From the NCBI GenBank assembly GCA_963920705.1, contig OY987228.1, positions 20,530,565-20,594,564 of the forward strand: a DNA stretch of 64,000 bases. The letters run 5' to 3'. The DNA comes from Odiellus spinosus. Lineage: Eukaryota; Arthropoda; Arachnida; Opiliones; Phalangiidae. The position numbers and the translations under genes were made by a program. Shown here in pieces: positions 49,605-62,397 of the stretch (the first letter of the stretch is position 1; the number at the start of each line of letters is the position of its first letter). The notes below the pieces were generated by a model. It saw only the letters and a list, made by a program, of their open reading frames with translations, searched no databases and had not been told where the DNA came from.

Positions 49605-49931
49605 CAGAAGCCGATGAAACCCTCCTTTGAAGTCTACTACTCCAATGTTCCATATAGCGCTCCTCTCTGTATGGGTAAAATTCCCAATTTTACGAGTTAG
49701 AAGGGGTCCTACTTCATCCCCCCTGTCTACGGAAAATTGGAAATTCTCTCTCTCCACAAACGACGACGTTTTTTGGACGAACTCCAAGGCTGCTAGAGAT
49801 ATTCGCTCGACGAGCTGCCGCTCCGAAAATATCTACCGTTAGGAGGCGTACGAATCGCGCCTTTTGAGAATAACCCATACAGAGAGGGGTAGACAAGACC
49901 CGGGAGTAATAGACTTCAAAGGAGGCTTCTG
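49605..49931. mobile_element. Family C MITE, copy 5
   Basis: 327 bp, same family, with a short deletion just inside the right terminus (GGAGG runs straight into CTTCTG). Exact 7-bp duplication GTTCTAT (49598-49604 and 49932-49938). Confidence 0.91.
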
Positions 49932-52900
49932 GTTCTATATGGAAAATTAACATTGAAATCCAAAAAAACTCAGCAAGCGCCCGTGATTTAGTTCGTTATA
50001 AATGTTGCCACTGTTTGCTGTTAATCTAGGACGTTCATGAACCATTGTTAATAGTAGTAGCTTCCATCCAGCCAAATATGGTTACAATACAAAACCCGGA
50101 AATCCTTCTTACACGATACAATTGTTAAAAATATCACAACGCCGGAAGAAACATCCCAAGCCACGTTAAGAGGTATAGTCTAGATAATCAAGAACCTTCC
50201 AGAGGCAGTAGACCAAACTATTTTACTTTCCAAATCGAGTTATCGTAGATTTCCTAGCTCTTTTTCATCTTTCGTTGTCCCCGGATGATTACCGGTCATC
50301 AAAATACATCCCCACTCCCCAAAGGAAGGTCGAGAGGTCAAGGGTATAAAACAACGAGTTGCGTTTATATCGTAAGAAGAAAATGATGAAAAATATCAAG
50401 ATATAAGTTTGGATGGTCCGAATTTACCAGATTGAACGAGACGCGTTTATTGAGGAAGGAATTTCACTTTCTCCGAAGAATATGATTGAACCGAAATTCA
50501 TACGAAACTGTTAGTCCAAACAATAAACGAAAAGATAAGCTAGATAAGTAACGTCATTATACTCCTTTTCAAGAGTTCACGTAACTTGTAAAGTTGAGGT
50601 GGATTTGTACACACATTGAAGATCGTATTTGTTATAAATTCGTCTTCAATTAACAAGAGGTTCCATGATTTCATAAAATAACTCACTCGAAGCTTAGAAC
50701 ACACTAATTTCCCAAAGAAATCAAACATTATCAGCCTTTGTACGTGCTTCTAACATCTACAACAGCGAAAACTATGGTGAACATGTTCTATAGCCAGTGG
50801 ACGAACTGTCAGTGACCTCTAAAGAAATAAACGTTCAGTATCGTAACAGAAATGTTGGCGTCATACCTATGCAAATTTGAGTGGCCACGATAAGAAAAAA
50901 TCTATCTTTTAAGCTTAGTAGGATTCAATGATTTGGATTCATCCTCAAGGTTTTGAGTCTTCCCTACTTAGAGTTAATTACTTTTGTGAAATATTATACG
51001 AGCTTTTGATAACGCGTACATACCAAAGACTATATAAGAGTCTAAAGCTGTACGGACGGGCTCGGACCATGATGGCGGTACTGTACGTTTCTCCTCGCAA
51101 TTTTATTTTTCTAACAGCAGGCGGGGGAACAATCGGAAATCGTTAACAGTCTCGTAACATTAGGAAGGCTATCTTAGAGGTTGTATTCTATATCGTCTTT
51201 GGTACGTACGTATAGTGGCCTATTTGTCTTTTTTTCGCATTTGACTTAACCTCTCGCTTCGCCTAGTATCCGGAAACAATTTCGCTTCCATCCTCCCTCT
51301 TCCTGTTCGTCCCCCTCCCTCCGCGAACGGTGTCTCTTTTGATCCGCATTCTATCCCGCAAACCCCAGTCCAAACCACCCCCGTAAACGTCAGCTACGAG
51401 CCGTATAGAAAAGGAGTAGGTGACTTTACCGGGGGAGTACATGGATGGGGATACCGAGAGCGAAAGAGGAACGGAGAAGAGGAGGCCCGGTAACTTTATA
51501 CGCTGTTTCCTCCAACATCAGCTTTTTGCTTCGGCAGCTCTAATGACATAAATGATTCCCCGTGGCGAGGGAAGAGAGAGAGAAGGAGAGAATTCTCTTT
51601 ATCAGAACCGTCCGCTTCATTAGTCAGGCCCGCTACCGTCTCTCCCGAATACAGTTCGTGTTTTCAACGCGTTTAGAGCGCGGATTCTATTCCATCCTCC
51701 TTAAACTATACTAGAAAGATGCTAAGCTTTATTCGAGCTGAAAAGTCAATGTGATTATATTATATATCAAATTCAGTCCCCCCTACCTTACTTCCCTTCG
51801 CGTTTATTTGTTCCCCGAGCTTCTACGAAACGGTACATACATTTACGGCCTACTTAGTCCAAAATGCAAAGAGGGTAAAAAAAATGAGAAGGGTGGACGG
51901 ACGCGATGGTTCGATATCGAAAAACGCGGGAGTATAAAACATAATAGTTTGTTTCTAAGAATGGACAAAATCTACGTTACATTCTTACGGGAGTTTAGAT
52001 CCTTCTATGGTGGTAATCTAATATAGGCCTAACGTCAGCCACTAAACGACTGTAAAAATACAAATAACGTATCGTCTTAAAATATTTCCACGAAAGTTTA
52101 CCGAATATTTTCCGGTCATTGTCATAAGATGACCTAAATCTTAGAGATACGAGATTCTATACCACATCGATTGAATTCTTTGGAAAAGAATTCAAAGTTT
52201 TTAAACCGCAAAATTATAGGTATCCCGTGTTAGATTCTGATGTACACAATGATACAGAAAAGGTTAGGAAGAGTATATTTTTTAAGCGCTGAAATATAGA
52301 ACGAATTTTGACGAGAAATATTAAGAAATTTGTAAAAGTGTAAAAAGATATTGCGACTAAATCCGGCGGCCCCATTTTGTGATTTTTGCGAGGCTGTTGT
52401 GGGCTGAGATCTCAGCTACGCCACTGAATAAAACGCGGTTATTTGAGATGATTTTTTTTCTTGTTAGGATATTTCTAGGGAATTTTTATTAAAAGGAAAT
52501 AATGTGTAAAAGGAATTCGATAGTTGGAATCGTTAGGACAAAAGCTAATTACGACTAATGACTATCTTTCTCTTATTTTTCCATTTCGCTTATATATATA
52601 TATATATTATATATATTTATCTCTATCTCTTTCTCCCCTTTCTCTCGGTGCCCTTCGTCTCTTGACTGAACAAAAATCTATTCTATCCAATAATTTCTTT
52701 CGGTTAAGTTGGTGGCTCAGTCGTTTATTTCCTAATCTCTATTTCCATTGTATTCTAGCTCGTTCGTTCGCCTCTCTATCATTAGGCCTATTCATTCGCC
52801 AGCGAGAGAGAAAGAGAGAGAGAGATGGAGAGAGAGAATCCAACCCGGACGAGGAAATGGGGATGGTTGGCGCGTAGGAAAGAAACTAATTTAAGTAAGA

Positions 52901-53535
52901 AACTCAGTTAAGGTATATATACATATATAACAGCGAGAGAGAGAGAGTGAGAGAGTATAAAAAATTTCTCCGCGACTTCCCTTCAATTTTCTCTCGCTCT
53001 CATTTTCCTTTATGTTTCGTCGTTCATCCCGGCGGTAGCTCGGAGTATCCGATGTTGGCCTCTTATCTCTTCTCGGATTAATATTCGCGCGCGCGGCCTT
53101 AATATCGCGCGATATACAAGGAGTCGAGGTTTACGGTCCGTTCGACTAATTCGAGGTAACGAAACCTTGTTGAGGGAAACGAGAAAGGACTGGGTATACG
53201 CGGGTAATCGGGCTATACACTCCGTTGCCTTTCAAAGCCTTTGAATCATTTATGTTGAACTTAAACAGACTATTGAGCGCGGGAAAACTCGTAAACCGCG
53301 ACTGACGCCCGGTTGCCACCGCTGCCAGTATCCGCTAGTGGTATATAATATATCGGTAACTGAGGGCAAAATCGTGATAACTCGAGTATTTTGAATACGA
53401 AATTACGCGAGCTTAACTCTCGAAATTTTTATAAATAATATAATTGTAAGTAATTTTTTGAGATTGTGATGTCTTTAAATAATACACTAAATTCAATATT
53501 TTACCTTACAGTAAAGCCATTTTTATACATAAAAA

Positions 53536-53873
53536 CAGAAGCCGATGAAACCCTCCTTTGAAGTCTACTACTCTAATGTTCCATATAGCGCTCCTCTCTG
53601 TATGGGTAAAATTCACAATTTTACGAGATCGGAGGGTTCCTACTTCATCCCCCCTGTCTACGGAAAATTGGAAATTCTCTCTCTCCACAAACGACGACGT
53701 TTTTTTTGACAAACTCCAAGGCTGCTGGAGATATTCGCTCGACGAACTCGCGTTCCGAAAATATCTACCGTTAGGAGGCGTACGAATCACGCTTTTTGAA
53801 ACTAACCCATACAGAGAGGGGTAGACAAGACCCGGGAGTAATAGACTTCAAAGGAGGGTTTCATCGGCTTCTG
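53536..53873. mobile_element. Family C MITE, copy 6
   Basis: 338 bp, same family, intact termini. Flanks ATAAAAA and AGAATAG do not form a clear duplication. Confidence 0.87.
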
Positions 53874-56282
53874 AGAATAGTCATAATATTTATGTCTAAT
53901 CAGTTTTAAAATTTATCTCACTCATTTGGTAGTTGTGATCTTAAAATAATTCGATAAAAATTAAAAATTCTGACTGACTATATTTTGGAGTCGTTGCAAC
54001 GCGTTTAATAATTTTAAAGTCGTTTTTCTTTCCTCTCAAAAAACAAATTATATATTTTAAGTTACTATATTTTTGCAATCAGTGATATAGATACGACGAA
54101 CTGGGAGGAAAGAGAACGTTGTCCTCTTTCTGGGCCCGCTCCCCTCGTTTCCCCGACGCGACAATAGGGGGCGCTCATTAGTCGTAAGCGACGAAACAAT
54201 GGCGGCACTTGTCGCGGTGCTCCGCTAAATGATGGAAACGAGAGAGCCCGATTATAAGCCAAGGGAGTTCCCGTTCGTGGCCTTCTACGTATACGTATAG
54301 AATTCGTCACCCCGCGTACCCCCTTGGTTCCCCCGTGACAAATATTAAACCTAAGAGTTTGCCTAGGTAAATTTACAAGTTCATTAGAGGTTTGTTCGCA
54401 TTTTCTCATCTCTCCTCTAGCTCTCACTTTTAGGGTATAAATCAAAAGACGTTCGCGGTTCATAATTTTCGGTCGTTTACGGCCACTTTGATCCTGATGG
54501 AAAGGTGGCTCGTCAACGGTCAACCGAATCGCGGAAGCTCCGAGATACGAGAGTATCCCAGTATACTTGACGCTTAATGCGAATGAGTCCTTTCAAAACG
54601 CTCGCTACGTAGTTGTCTCCGCGAATTAGAGGGCGGTAGTTGGAGTATTAAACTCGTTTAAGCCTATCAGGTAACATTCCGAGAGAACGAGCTTCCCTTC
54701 TCGCTCATTCCGTCTCTCTTCGTATACGTATATGTCGGTTTACGTATATCTTTAACCGATAGGAAGGGGTACGGGGACGGGCGCTATATAGGAAGAGTTA
54801 TCATTTCGGGTCGGTATCGCGTTTCGTCTCCATCCTCCATTCTCTTCGTCAAAGTTTCTCTCTCTCGCGTCCCATCCCACGAGCGCGGAAACCACGAGCC
54901 TATAGCTTCGACCATCCGAAACACGTGACTAGATATTAGCGCGCGTGGAGGAAGGAAGGAAGAAGCGCGAGAGACAAAAGGGACTCTCGGACAAAAGCGA
55001 TTCGGGACTCGAGCGAGTTAGCTATAACTGGTTGGCGTTCGTCGCCCATCTAGCGTACCCCCTTCTCTAACGCGAAAAGCGAGAATACGAGCCCTTTCCC
55101 TTTCACCACCGAGATAGGACGCGTACGAAGGGAAATGACGAGGGGAAAAGGAAGGAGGATGAATTCATCCCGCGCTCATTAAGGTGTGAAAAATCATTAG
55201 AGCAATTATTGCTAATGACGCGACAAAATTTAGCCAGTTTCTCGGGCCTTTCTAATTCTCCTTCGATATTTATTTTTAGGGGCGGCTTAGAGCTACCCTA
55301 GCTGGCTGAGAGGATGGTACGGGGTTAGTTACCCATCAATGTTTCCCATCGTGTCACCATCATCTTGTCATCATTATATTAAAATTCTCCTCCTCTCAAT
55401 ATTAGCGTAAGGTAGAAAAATTACTACAAACAATTTCGTTAAATTTGCGCGTGTTTAAAATCTGGGTCTGACATATTTTGATAATGAACTGTATCTTTAT
55501 ACTTATACAAAACGGGACACACTCTCGTAAATGCAATGTTTAAAGCAAAACTACGAGGTAAAAATTGAACTTAGTTTCAAAAATTTACAATCAAAATTTA
55601 AAATAATTTTTCCACATTTTTTTTAGTAACTATATTAGCTTAAATTTTGAAGTTTGGTCAAGGACTATTTAACAAAGGACACCTATCTTAATACATAATG
55701 ATTAATAAAAAAACCTGGTGTCTCTAAGCGTCCTCTAAATTTCTTCTAAATCGCGTGTAGGGAGATATATACGAATATTTAAGTATAATTTCGTTGTAAT
55801 TATTTTTAAATATGTCTATATGGTATAGGGGATTAAAGAGCAAACTAGAACTTGACATATATACGCATTTCGTCTGGTTTAAGCCGATACGAAGGAAAGA
55901 GAGGGTCCTTTCGGCGCGCGACGAGTTAGCTTTACATTTATGTATAGGACTCTTCATAAATTATGCACCAAAAGCAGGCACTTAGTGGTAAACTGCTCCG
56001 GCGAAACCAACTCGCGGCCTATGCATAATTGAATAGTAGCAGTGTTGCCGGTCCAAAATATATTAATCATTCAAAGGTAAACACGTAAGAGGTAAGGAGA
56101 CACTGAAACGGAACGCATTTCACGTTGAATTTGCAAAACTATGTACAAATTTGCTTTGTTTACTTAGATATAAAAGGATCACGTAACTTTACGCGAACTT
56201 CCAACTCCAAGTGAAATTTTACTAAGATAAGAACCTCTTTATAGATTTCAACACGATAAAAGCTACGGTTTCTTAAATATAG
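53874..56282. other. CpG-rich non-coding stretch, possible regulatory region
   Basis: The region 54,080-55,330 is unusually rich in CpG and free of the repeat families. It holds the window's longest open frame (minus, 54065-54523, 152 codons), which shows basic and Pro/Arg-rich low-information sequence, no domain and no splice-supported structure; I do not call it a gene. CTCF-like, T-box-like and homeodomain-like sites are present (see findings). Confidence 0.45.
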
Positions 56283-56600
56283 AGTTCACACTAGGGATTT
56301 TAAAATCCTTAATCCAGAAAGTTCGTATGAAAATTATATTTAATTACTTTCCAGAAATAAATGGTATCGTCCCAATTGATCGACTTTTAAGTGATCGAAA
56401 CCAGTTTTTTGGATTAAATGATCGAAATATTTAGGTTAGGTTAGGTTAGGTTAGGTTAGTTTTTTAACTCAATCGATCATATGAAATTCGATCATTTCGA
56501 CCCAAATCGAAATAAATTACGTCATATTTCGGGAAAAAATATATTTTTCTGTCTCTCTGTCTTTAAAGTTTAAACATAAACACGATATCTATGGTAAAAA
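56283..56600 (-). repeat. Family F fragment, copy 3, split by a family E insertion
   Basis: On the minus strand, after removing 56363-56517, the sequence reads YDVIYFWKVIK with downstream stops, matching copies 1 and 2. Nucleotide identity with copy 1 runs through ATTACNTTCCAGAAATAAA and TACGTCATA. The copy is broken both by the insertion and by frame-disrupting changes. Confidence 0.6.
56363..56508. mobile_element. Family E fold-back element with TTAGG core, copy 2
   Basis: 146 bp, a shorter version inverted relative to copy 1: few TGATCGA units on each side of a (TTAGG) tract of about five repeats. The right end, reverse complemented, begins GATTTGGGTC as does copy 1. Exact 9-bp flanking duplication GAAATAAAT (56354-56362 and 56509-56517). 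It splits a family F copy: the flanks joined across one duplication match the uninterrupted sequence near 27,495. Confidence 0.8.
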
Positions 56601-56676
56601 TTAAATTATTAGTTTAAAAAGTTGATTTGAACCTTTAAAATGGTTGAAACTAACTGTTTCAAAGAGTATATAGTGC

Positions 56677-56969
56677 CAAGGAGGATCAGATAAGGAGAGG
56701 AAAAGTGGGGCTGCGTTGAGTTAGAGAGAGAAGAGCCAACCTCCCACTCGGGTGGAAAGGGGGGATAGGAAATTCTCGAGGTAAACTGTTGTCACGTGGT
56801 CACTAGCGTCGTCGACTACTACGAAGCTGATGAAGGATCCGTTTTACCCACGTGACAAAAATTTACCACGAAACGTCTCTACCCCCGTTCTCCCAGAGTA
56901 GGAGTTTAGGCCGACGCAGATAGGAACCGCGCCGTCCCCACTTTTCCTCTCCTTGTCTGATCCTTCTTG
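56677..56969. mobile_element. Family D MITE, copy 5
   Basis: 293 bp, same orientation and same central variant as copy 4. Exact 7-bp duplication ATAGTGC (56670-56676 and 56970-56976). Confidence 0.93.
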
Positions 56970-57639
56970 ATAGTGCGAAGGAAACTTTATAAATAGATAA
57001 AGGTACGTCTACGAATATCTCACGATGATTTAAACTCGAAAGCAGTGGCTCTTTTCGTTCTCTCTCGATGGATAGGGATAGAGTTTGCGGTCTTTCTCGT
57101 TATAAGATCTCTTGGGAATTTTCATTGTTACGAAAAGGATGAGTTTTAAAGAAGAGAGCAGGAGGTAGGAAGAAGAGTAGATACTCAACGAAAACCAAGA
57201 GGGGAAAAGGATATAAATATAGGAAGAACTGAATTTTTAAACGATATTTTAAAGCGACGCCTGTATAAATTAATTTAGACCCCGGGACTAAGCGGCTTTA
57301 AATCAATATTAAAACAAAACTCTATACCCGCGCAGGCGCTTAATTACATTGAGACGCGGTTTTAATTATTAAAAAGAAATACAAAATTAAAGAATACAAA
57401 AAAAAAAAATGGAAGAGAAAGAAGAAAGGTTGAGATGCCTTGATGAAAAACGGTTAATTTTTAAACGAAAAGAGTATATAAGGAGATAATACAGCTGGAA
57501 GAACTAGTTACTCAAACCCTACAATTGGGTAAACTTTATACAACGCTTAATCAAGATTAAATTTTGCAATTTTTTGTTTTATTTTTTCGTTCGGAGCCTT
57601 TATATTAAGTAGGTTCTATAGCAAGGGCTTATGTTGAGT

Positions 57640-57908
57640 TTTGGTGATGGGGAAAAAGTTACAATATATGAAATAGATGCTTTAAAGTGAATCTGTAACC
57701 TTTTTTTCAAATTCCTATGTTATATATTTTTAATTATATAATATTAAAATGGCATTTTCAAAATTGTATACCTCTTAAGAAACTTCAAAATGAAAAGACA
57801 AATGTTATTTTTTCGATATATGACTTAGATTATTTCTGGGGCGTAATTAATGATAATTCAGGGGTGATACTCAAAGTGTGCCTTAATTTTAGTGAAACTA
57901 GTAACTAA
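57640..57908 (+). repeat. Family F fragment, copy 2
   Basis: The plus-strand frame 57717-57908 contains KKLQNEK, then SIYDLDYFWGVIND, matching the copy at 27326 (SKLKCQK, PMYDVVYFWNVING) with the same spacing. The flanking CTTTAAAGTGAATCTGTAAC also matches. Opposite strand to copy 1. Confidence 0.55.
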
Positions 57909-58076
57909 ATGCTTTAAAAAAGTAACAAACAGTAACAAATTTTGGCGCAAATTTCATGAAATCAATTTAATAAATAGGGTTTAATCCCAGATTTGCAATA
58001 ATATTTATTGTCAGTGTCAAAATAAGTTTTCCCTTTCTGTTGAAAAGGGGAAGTTCCTTTTCAAAAGACTTCTCTC

Positions 58077-58440
58077 CTAATGGCGCAATCGGTTTATGCC
58101 GAGCTAGTAATTCGCGGAGAATAGTTACGACCATTTGCGTTTTAATATATAGGGTTCATGTATGGACTTTTGCTCGATTTCTATTGAGTGGCGAAACAAG
58201 TTTTTCGATTGGCGAAACATAATTTTAGGATCTTAAAATAATATACGTAATGTCTACTTTCTAATGGTACAATCGGTTTATGCCTAGGAGGTCGCAAAGA
58301 AAAGTTACGGCCATTTACGTTTTAATACAGGGCTCATTTTTCATCGAGTGGTCAAAAATAATTTTATGATCTTAAAATAACATACGTATAATGTCTACTT
58401 TCTAATGGCGGAATCGGTTTATATCTAGGAAGTAATTATA
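58077..58440. repeat. Tandem repeat of 141-184 bp, 2.3 units
   Basis: Units start with CTAATGGYRSAATCGGTTTAT at 58077, 58261 and 58402. The first unit is 184 bp, the second 141 bp owing to an internal deletion, and the third is cut short after about 40 bp. Shared blocks: CCATTTRCGTTTTAATA and AGGATCTTAAAATAA..ATACGTA..ATGTCTACTTT. Function unknown. Confidence 0.85.
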
Positions 58441-59973
58441 ATAAAGTCAAAAGAGAACGACCGAGAGTAACCTGTTATTTGCATGACCCCATATATAGCT
58501 TTCAATCACGCTATTAAGATTATCTTAACAAGAATTGACGGATATTAAAAAAATCCGTCGGTCTCATGGTTATAAATTCTCTCTCCCTCTCTTCGTCCAC
58601 CCGTCTTTGGGTAAATACGCTCGTCAAATTAAAGTCAATCTAACGTGACACAGCCTTCGCGCCACGTGCCTTTTTATACCACGTTTCGGGTCCCCACCCT
58701 ATGATTGCAAAAAAAAAAAAAAAACTTTTTTTTATAATTCACCACCAATTTCCTTAACTCTCCGATTGTATTAATAGCAAGATCCCTTTTAAAGAAACAT
58801 TATTATAAAGTCAAAGTATACACCCATTTCTTATAACCGCGGTAATGAAGGCCGTATAAATAGCTATCTCGTGATAAACGTGTAGATTTCTCAAGATGAG
58901 GGCAGAGTCTTCGAGAGAGAGAGAAGTTAAAAGAAGAAAAAAAAATACAAGTAGGGTTAGGCCTGAGAGCTCTATAATCGGTCTTATGCAAAAACCTATT
59001 TTAACACCGAGTTCTGCCAGTAATCAGAGCGATCGGAACAAGTTTTTTTTTAACTCGGTGTATAACCCCCTACGGACCCCTTTCACGTATACTCTCTTAC
59101 CCCAAGGTGGTTATTATTTTCCTTTGTCAAATGCGACCCCTGAGGATAAGAAGGGAGAACAGAATCTACGTATAAAAAGACCCCTAAAGAAAGTTTCAAT
59201 CGAGAATCTGAGCGAATGAGAAGCTGGGAAACGGGATTAATCTACACCATCCCTAAAAGAAAGAACCTAATACATCGTTCGCGTCGATTCTGGGAAAGAT
59301 CTAAGACGAATCGGACGAATTTTGCAACAAGAACGAAGCTAAGAAATTAAGCCTATTTAAGAATCCAAGGTTATAGGGTCTTGAAGGGAGTCTTAACGTT
59401 CAACAGCGTTGATTATAACTAAGGCCATATATATCTATGTGATCCCAGAAATAGGGGCGAGGTCTGATCCGTTTTTTAGCCTTTACCCATGAGCTAGTAT
59501 CTCTCTAGAGAATACTCTTCTTCTTCTTACGGGGCGACCATTGTTACGCTAGGGCGTTTGGGACGCCATCTATTAGACAATCCAGAAAATGATTCATTAT
59601 CAAATATGTTCGGCCCCTCTTCAGACTCGGAAGACGAAGAAGAAAAGTATGGATGAAGGGTGGGGAAAAGAAAACGAGAGAGAGAGAAAGAGAGAGGAAA
59701 AAAAGAGCGAGACTAAGGAAAAATTACTTTACCCTAAAGAAAAGAACACCCTCTTAGGAGAAAAGAGGATGGTGCTGGATAGAAAAAAAAATTGGGAGAT
59801 AAAAACGATCCCTGGGCTGTGTGCCGCGCTATAAGATGGGATGGGTGGCCAAAGGGGAGGGTTTATCAGGGAAGAAAATGTGTAGGAGAAAATGGGAAGA
59901 AGGTGGAGGGTGTGCAAAATTGGAGGGTGAGCCCCTTGTCGCGTTCTTCTAATAGATGACCTTAATTAAGAAC

Positions 59974-59987
59974 GGGGGGGGGGGGGC
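59974..59987 (+). repeat. Poly-G run (about 14 G)
   Basis: AAC followed by an uninterrupted G run and CAG, within purine-rich DNA. Length in the assembly may be unreliable for such homopolymers. Confidence 0.7.
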
Positions 59988-62397
59988 AGTGGAAAGGATA
60001 AAGAGTGAGAGGGAGAAAGAGGGGATACCTCAGCGTGGGAAACGAGCTAAGACATAACTAGAGACTTTCTTTAGGGGAGAAGACGAATATTCACGGCGCG
60101 AGCGCGTATTTTCTCTTTAATTACAGTAGAATTAGCATAGTCTCGAGGGGTTTTAGAACAATCCCCCCACCCGCTTTTTATCCTAGTGTACCTTCTTTAC
60201 CTCCCGTTTACTTTCTAAACTCTTCTTCCGTCCCACACCGAGTAAAGGATTACTTTTAAATACGTCGATGTGGTTAGAACTTGAGCGCCATGATTTAGTG
60301 AGGCAATTTTGAAAGAACAAGCTTCGACTTTAAGCGGTAATTTCGCGGATTAATCTACGCCACCCATAGGATAGACTCCCTAGTTATCTCTCCCTCTTAC
60401 CCCCCTCCATTAATGCGGGCAAATTATTGACTTAGGCCTAACTCGAGGGATTTAAAAAAATTAAGAGGAAATAAAATCGAACACAATTACGTCACTTGGA
60501 AATGATATAACATACGACGTTACGGCGTACTGATACGTAATGTTAAACCTCGTAGGAAAAACCTAGTACAGTTATTTTTATCCGACTATCTGCGAGAGAA
60601 AATCGGGAAGTGGAATTTAATAATGGTCGATAATTATTTCCAATTATTTCTTCGGCACCAAAAAAAAAAACTTCTAATATTAAAAATTAATCACCCAATC
60701 CTTTAAAATTGATTTTAGTAACTGATCCAGCAAAAATTAAAAATTAGGAATATTTTTTATGCAACCTAGTGTTTTAACATTACTGGATGCGCCGTAAGAA
60801 AGCTCCCCTGACAAAAAAAAAAAATCCCTAAGGACAGGAACTTAAGGGAACTGTCAAGAAAATCGAAGCTTTTCATCCTTCGTTTTATCGAAGGAAAATT
60901 GGTTCGTCGTAAAAGCGAGCCAAGTAAAAAAATACTTTTTTTTTATATTTCCCCCGCAAACAATACTTTGGGTATGAAAAAAAAAGGGAGCGAACGAAAT
61001 TAGGCTCATTTGAATTTCATTAATTTCTACCAGGCAAAAATGTCATTGATTAAGGTGCTTCAGAAAAAAAAAAAAAAAGTTGAGCTAAAAGCGATGGGGG
61101 ATGAAACTAGGAGGAAAAGGGGTCCAGTACTTAGGGAAAGAAATTTTTGCCCGGTATAGATTAGAGGCCAAACTAACGATACTTTTATGAAGGCAAAGAT
61201 GAATTAGGGTGTGGAGAGGAAAAGCTGGAAGCCCGATAAGGATGGGATCGCCAAAAAGTCAGGAAGAGAGGGGGGAAAAGAACCTTAGACTAGGCGCGTA
61301 TAAAAGCTAGAACTCGGGCGCGTGGTTTAGAAGCCTTACCCAATCACTATACAGTCCGTTCAATTTACATAATATAACACGAGGGAAGCTATAGTGAGGG
61401 CCAATTTTCTAACAGAAATTTCTACTTCCTTTAATCTTCTTCCATTACAGTCTACGAGTCGAACGGACTAAAATCGTATAGCTTCTCGGCTCCGGACTGC
61501 GCAAAACTCTTTAATTAGCGAGAAAGAACGTCCCTACACCCACAGCGCGATCCCGAGTATTTCTCCCTCATTCATTTCAAAGCGGGCACAACTTCTTCGA
61601 CGCGAATCTGATAAAAGTCCGTAAATTTTCGCCTTTTTTAATTGGAGAGGTTGGTGCCGATATACGGTAAAGAGAAAGCAAGGGACTAAGAAAAAAAATA
61701 GACATTTCCAGGCGGGTGTGGATTAAGCCATCATCATCGCGTCTTTAATTTAAGAATAATCCATTAAAAAGCTATACAGATATTACACTGATGATCGAAT
61801 GAAAGGGTTCAGCGGGATTAGTTAAGCGTCTCGGCTAAATAGGGTTGTTTCTTTCAAAATAAGAAAATGTAATAAGAAAAATGTATAGAATTAAATACGA
61901 GTTTTTGTATATTGATTTAACGTTCTTGAATAAATAATTAAGGAAACTAAGAATTTACGATTTTGATTACTAATTAATTAATACTAAAACGTTAAATTCT
62001 TAAACTAGATTACTTAAGAATTTTGACTTTTAAAAATGTATATTTACTCCGCAAAACTCCTCGTAACTTCTCTAAATCAACTTTGTATATTTTTTTTCCA
62101 AATTAAGAAAATTTCGTTATTCGCGTCAGCATGACGTAAATTGTGAGAAAACCAACGAAATGGAGGTCTGATTTTTAAACTGGTAGACCTATATGATAGA
62201 AATGGAAGGAAGGCTTATAATTTGAACACTCTTGCTTAACACGAAGAGGGTCCTGGTTGGATCCTAGCTATACTTGTGACAAAAACCTGTTGGGTTCAGC
62301 CCTTCCACTTTGACATAGTCAGTTCTCTCCCCGTCTGTCAAAGCGGTTTCCCCACGAATCCTTTGGTTTTCCCTTTCCATAAAATCTTCGAGTTTAA

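Larger units (their letters stand above)
46494..53535. other. No gene seen; scattered CpG-rich blocks
   Basis: Apart from family A and C copies, AT-rich DNA alternates with pyrimidine- and CpG-richer blocks at about 48,870-49,130, 51,230-51,700 and 52,950-53,330, plus a (TA)n tract near 52,590-52,620 and a (GA)n tract near 52,805-52,845. The 91-117-codon ORFs here are low-complexity or unrecognisable. Such blocks may be promoters, non-coding 5' exons or enhancers. Confidence 0.45.

Noticed and set aside
54065..54523. Longest open frame in the window (152 codons, minus strand) as a gene
   Set aside because: Basic, Arg/Pro-rich sequence without domain, signal or splice-supported neighbours, in CpG-rich DNA where stop codons are rarer. 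No support beyond length.
56434..56460. (TTAGG)n tract as a sign of a nearby chromosome end
   Set aside because: Only about five units, inside a transposon-like element with target duplications, and a second tract at about 7,990-8,010 has the same setting.
61299..61306. TATAAAAG as a promoter TATA box
   Set aside because: No good arthropod initiator at the right distance and no coding exon downstream; such octamers are expected by chance in AT-rich DNA.
62230..62290. Possible tRNA-derived B box (GGTTGGATCCTAG) suggesting a SINE
   Set aside because: Mismatch to the GGTTCGANTCC consensus and no A box at the expected distance.
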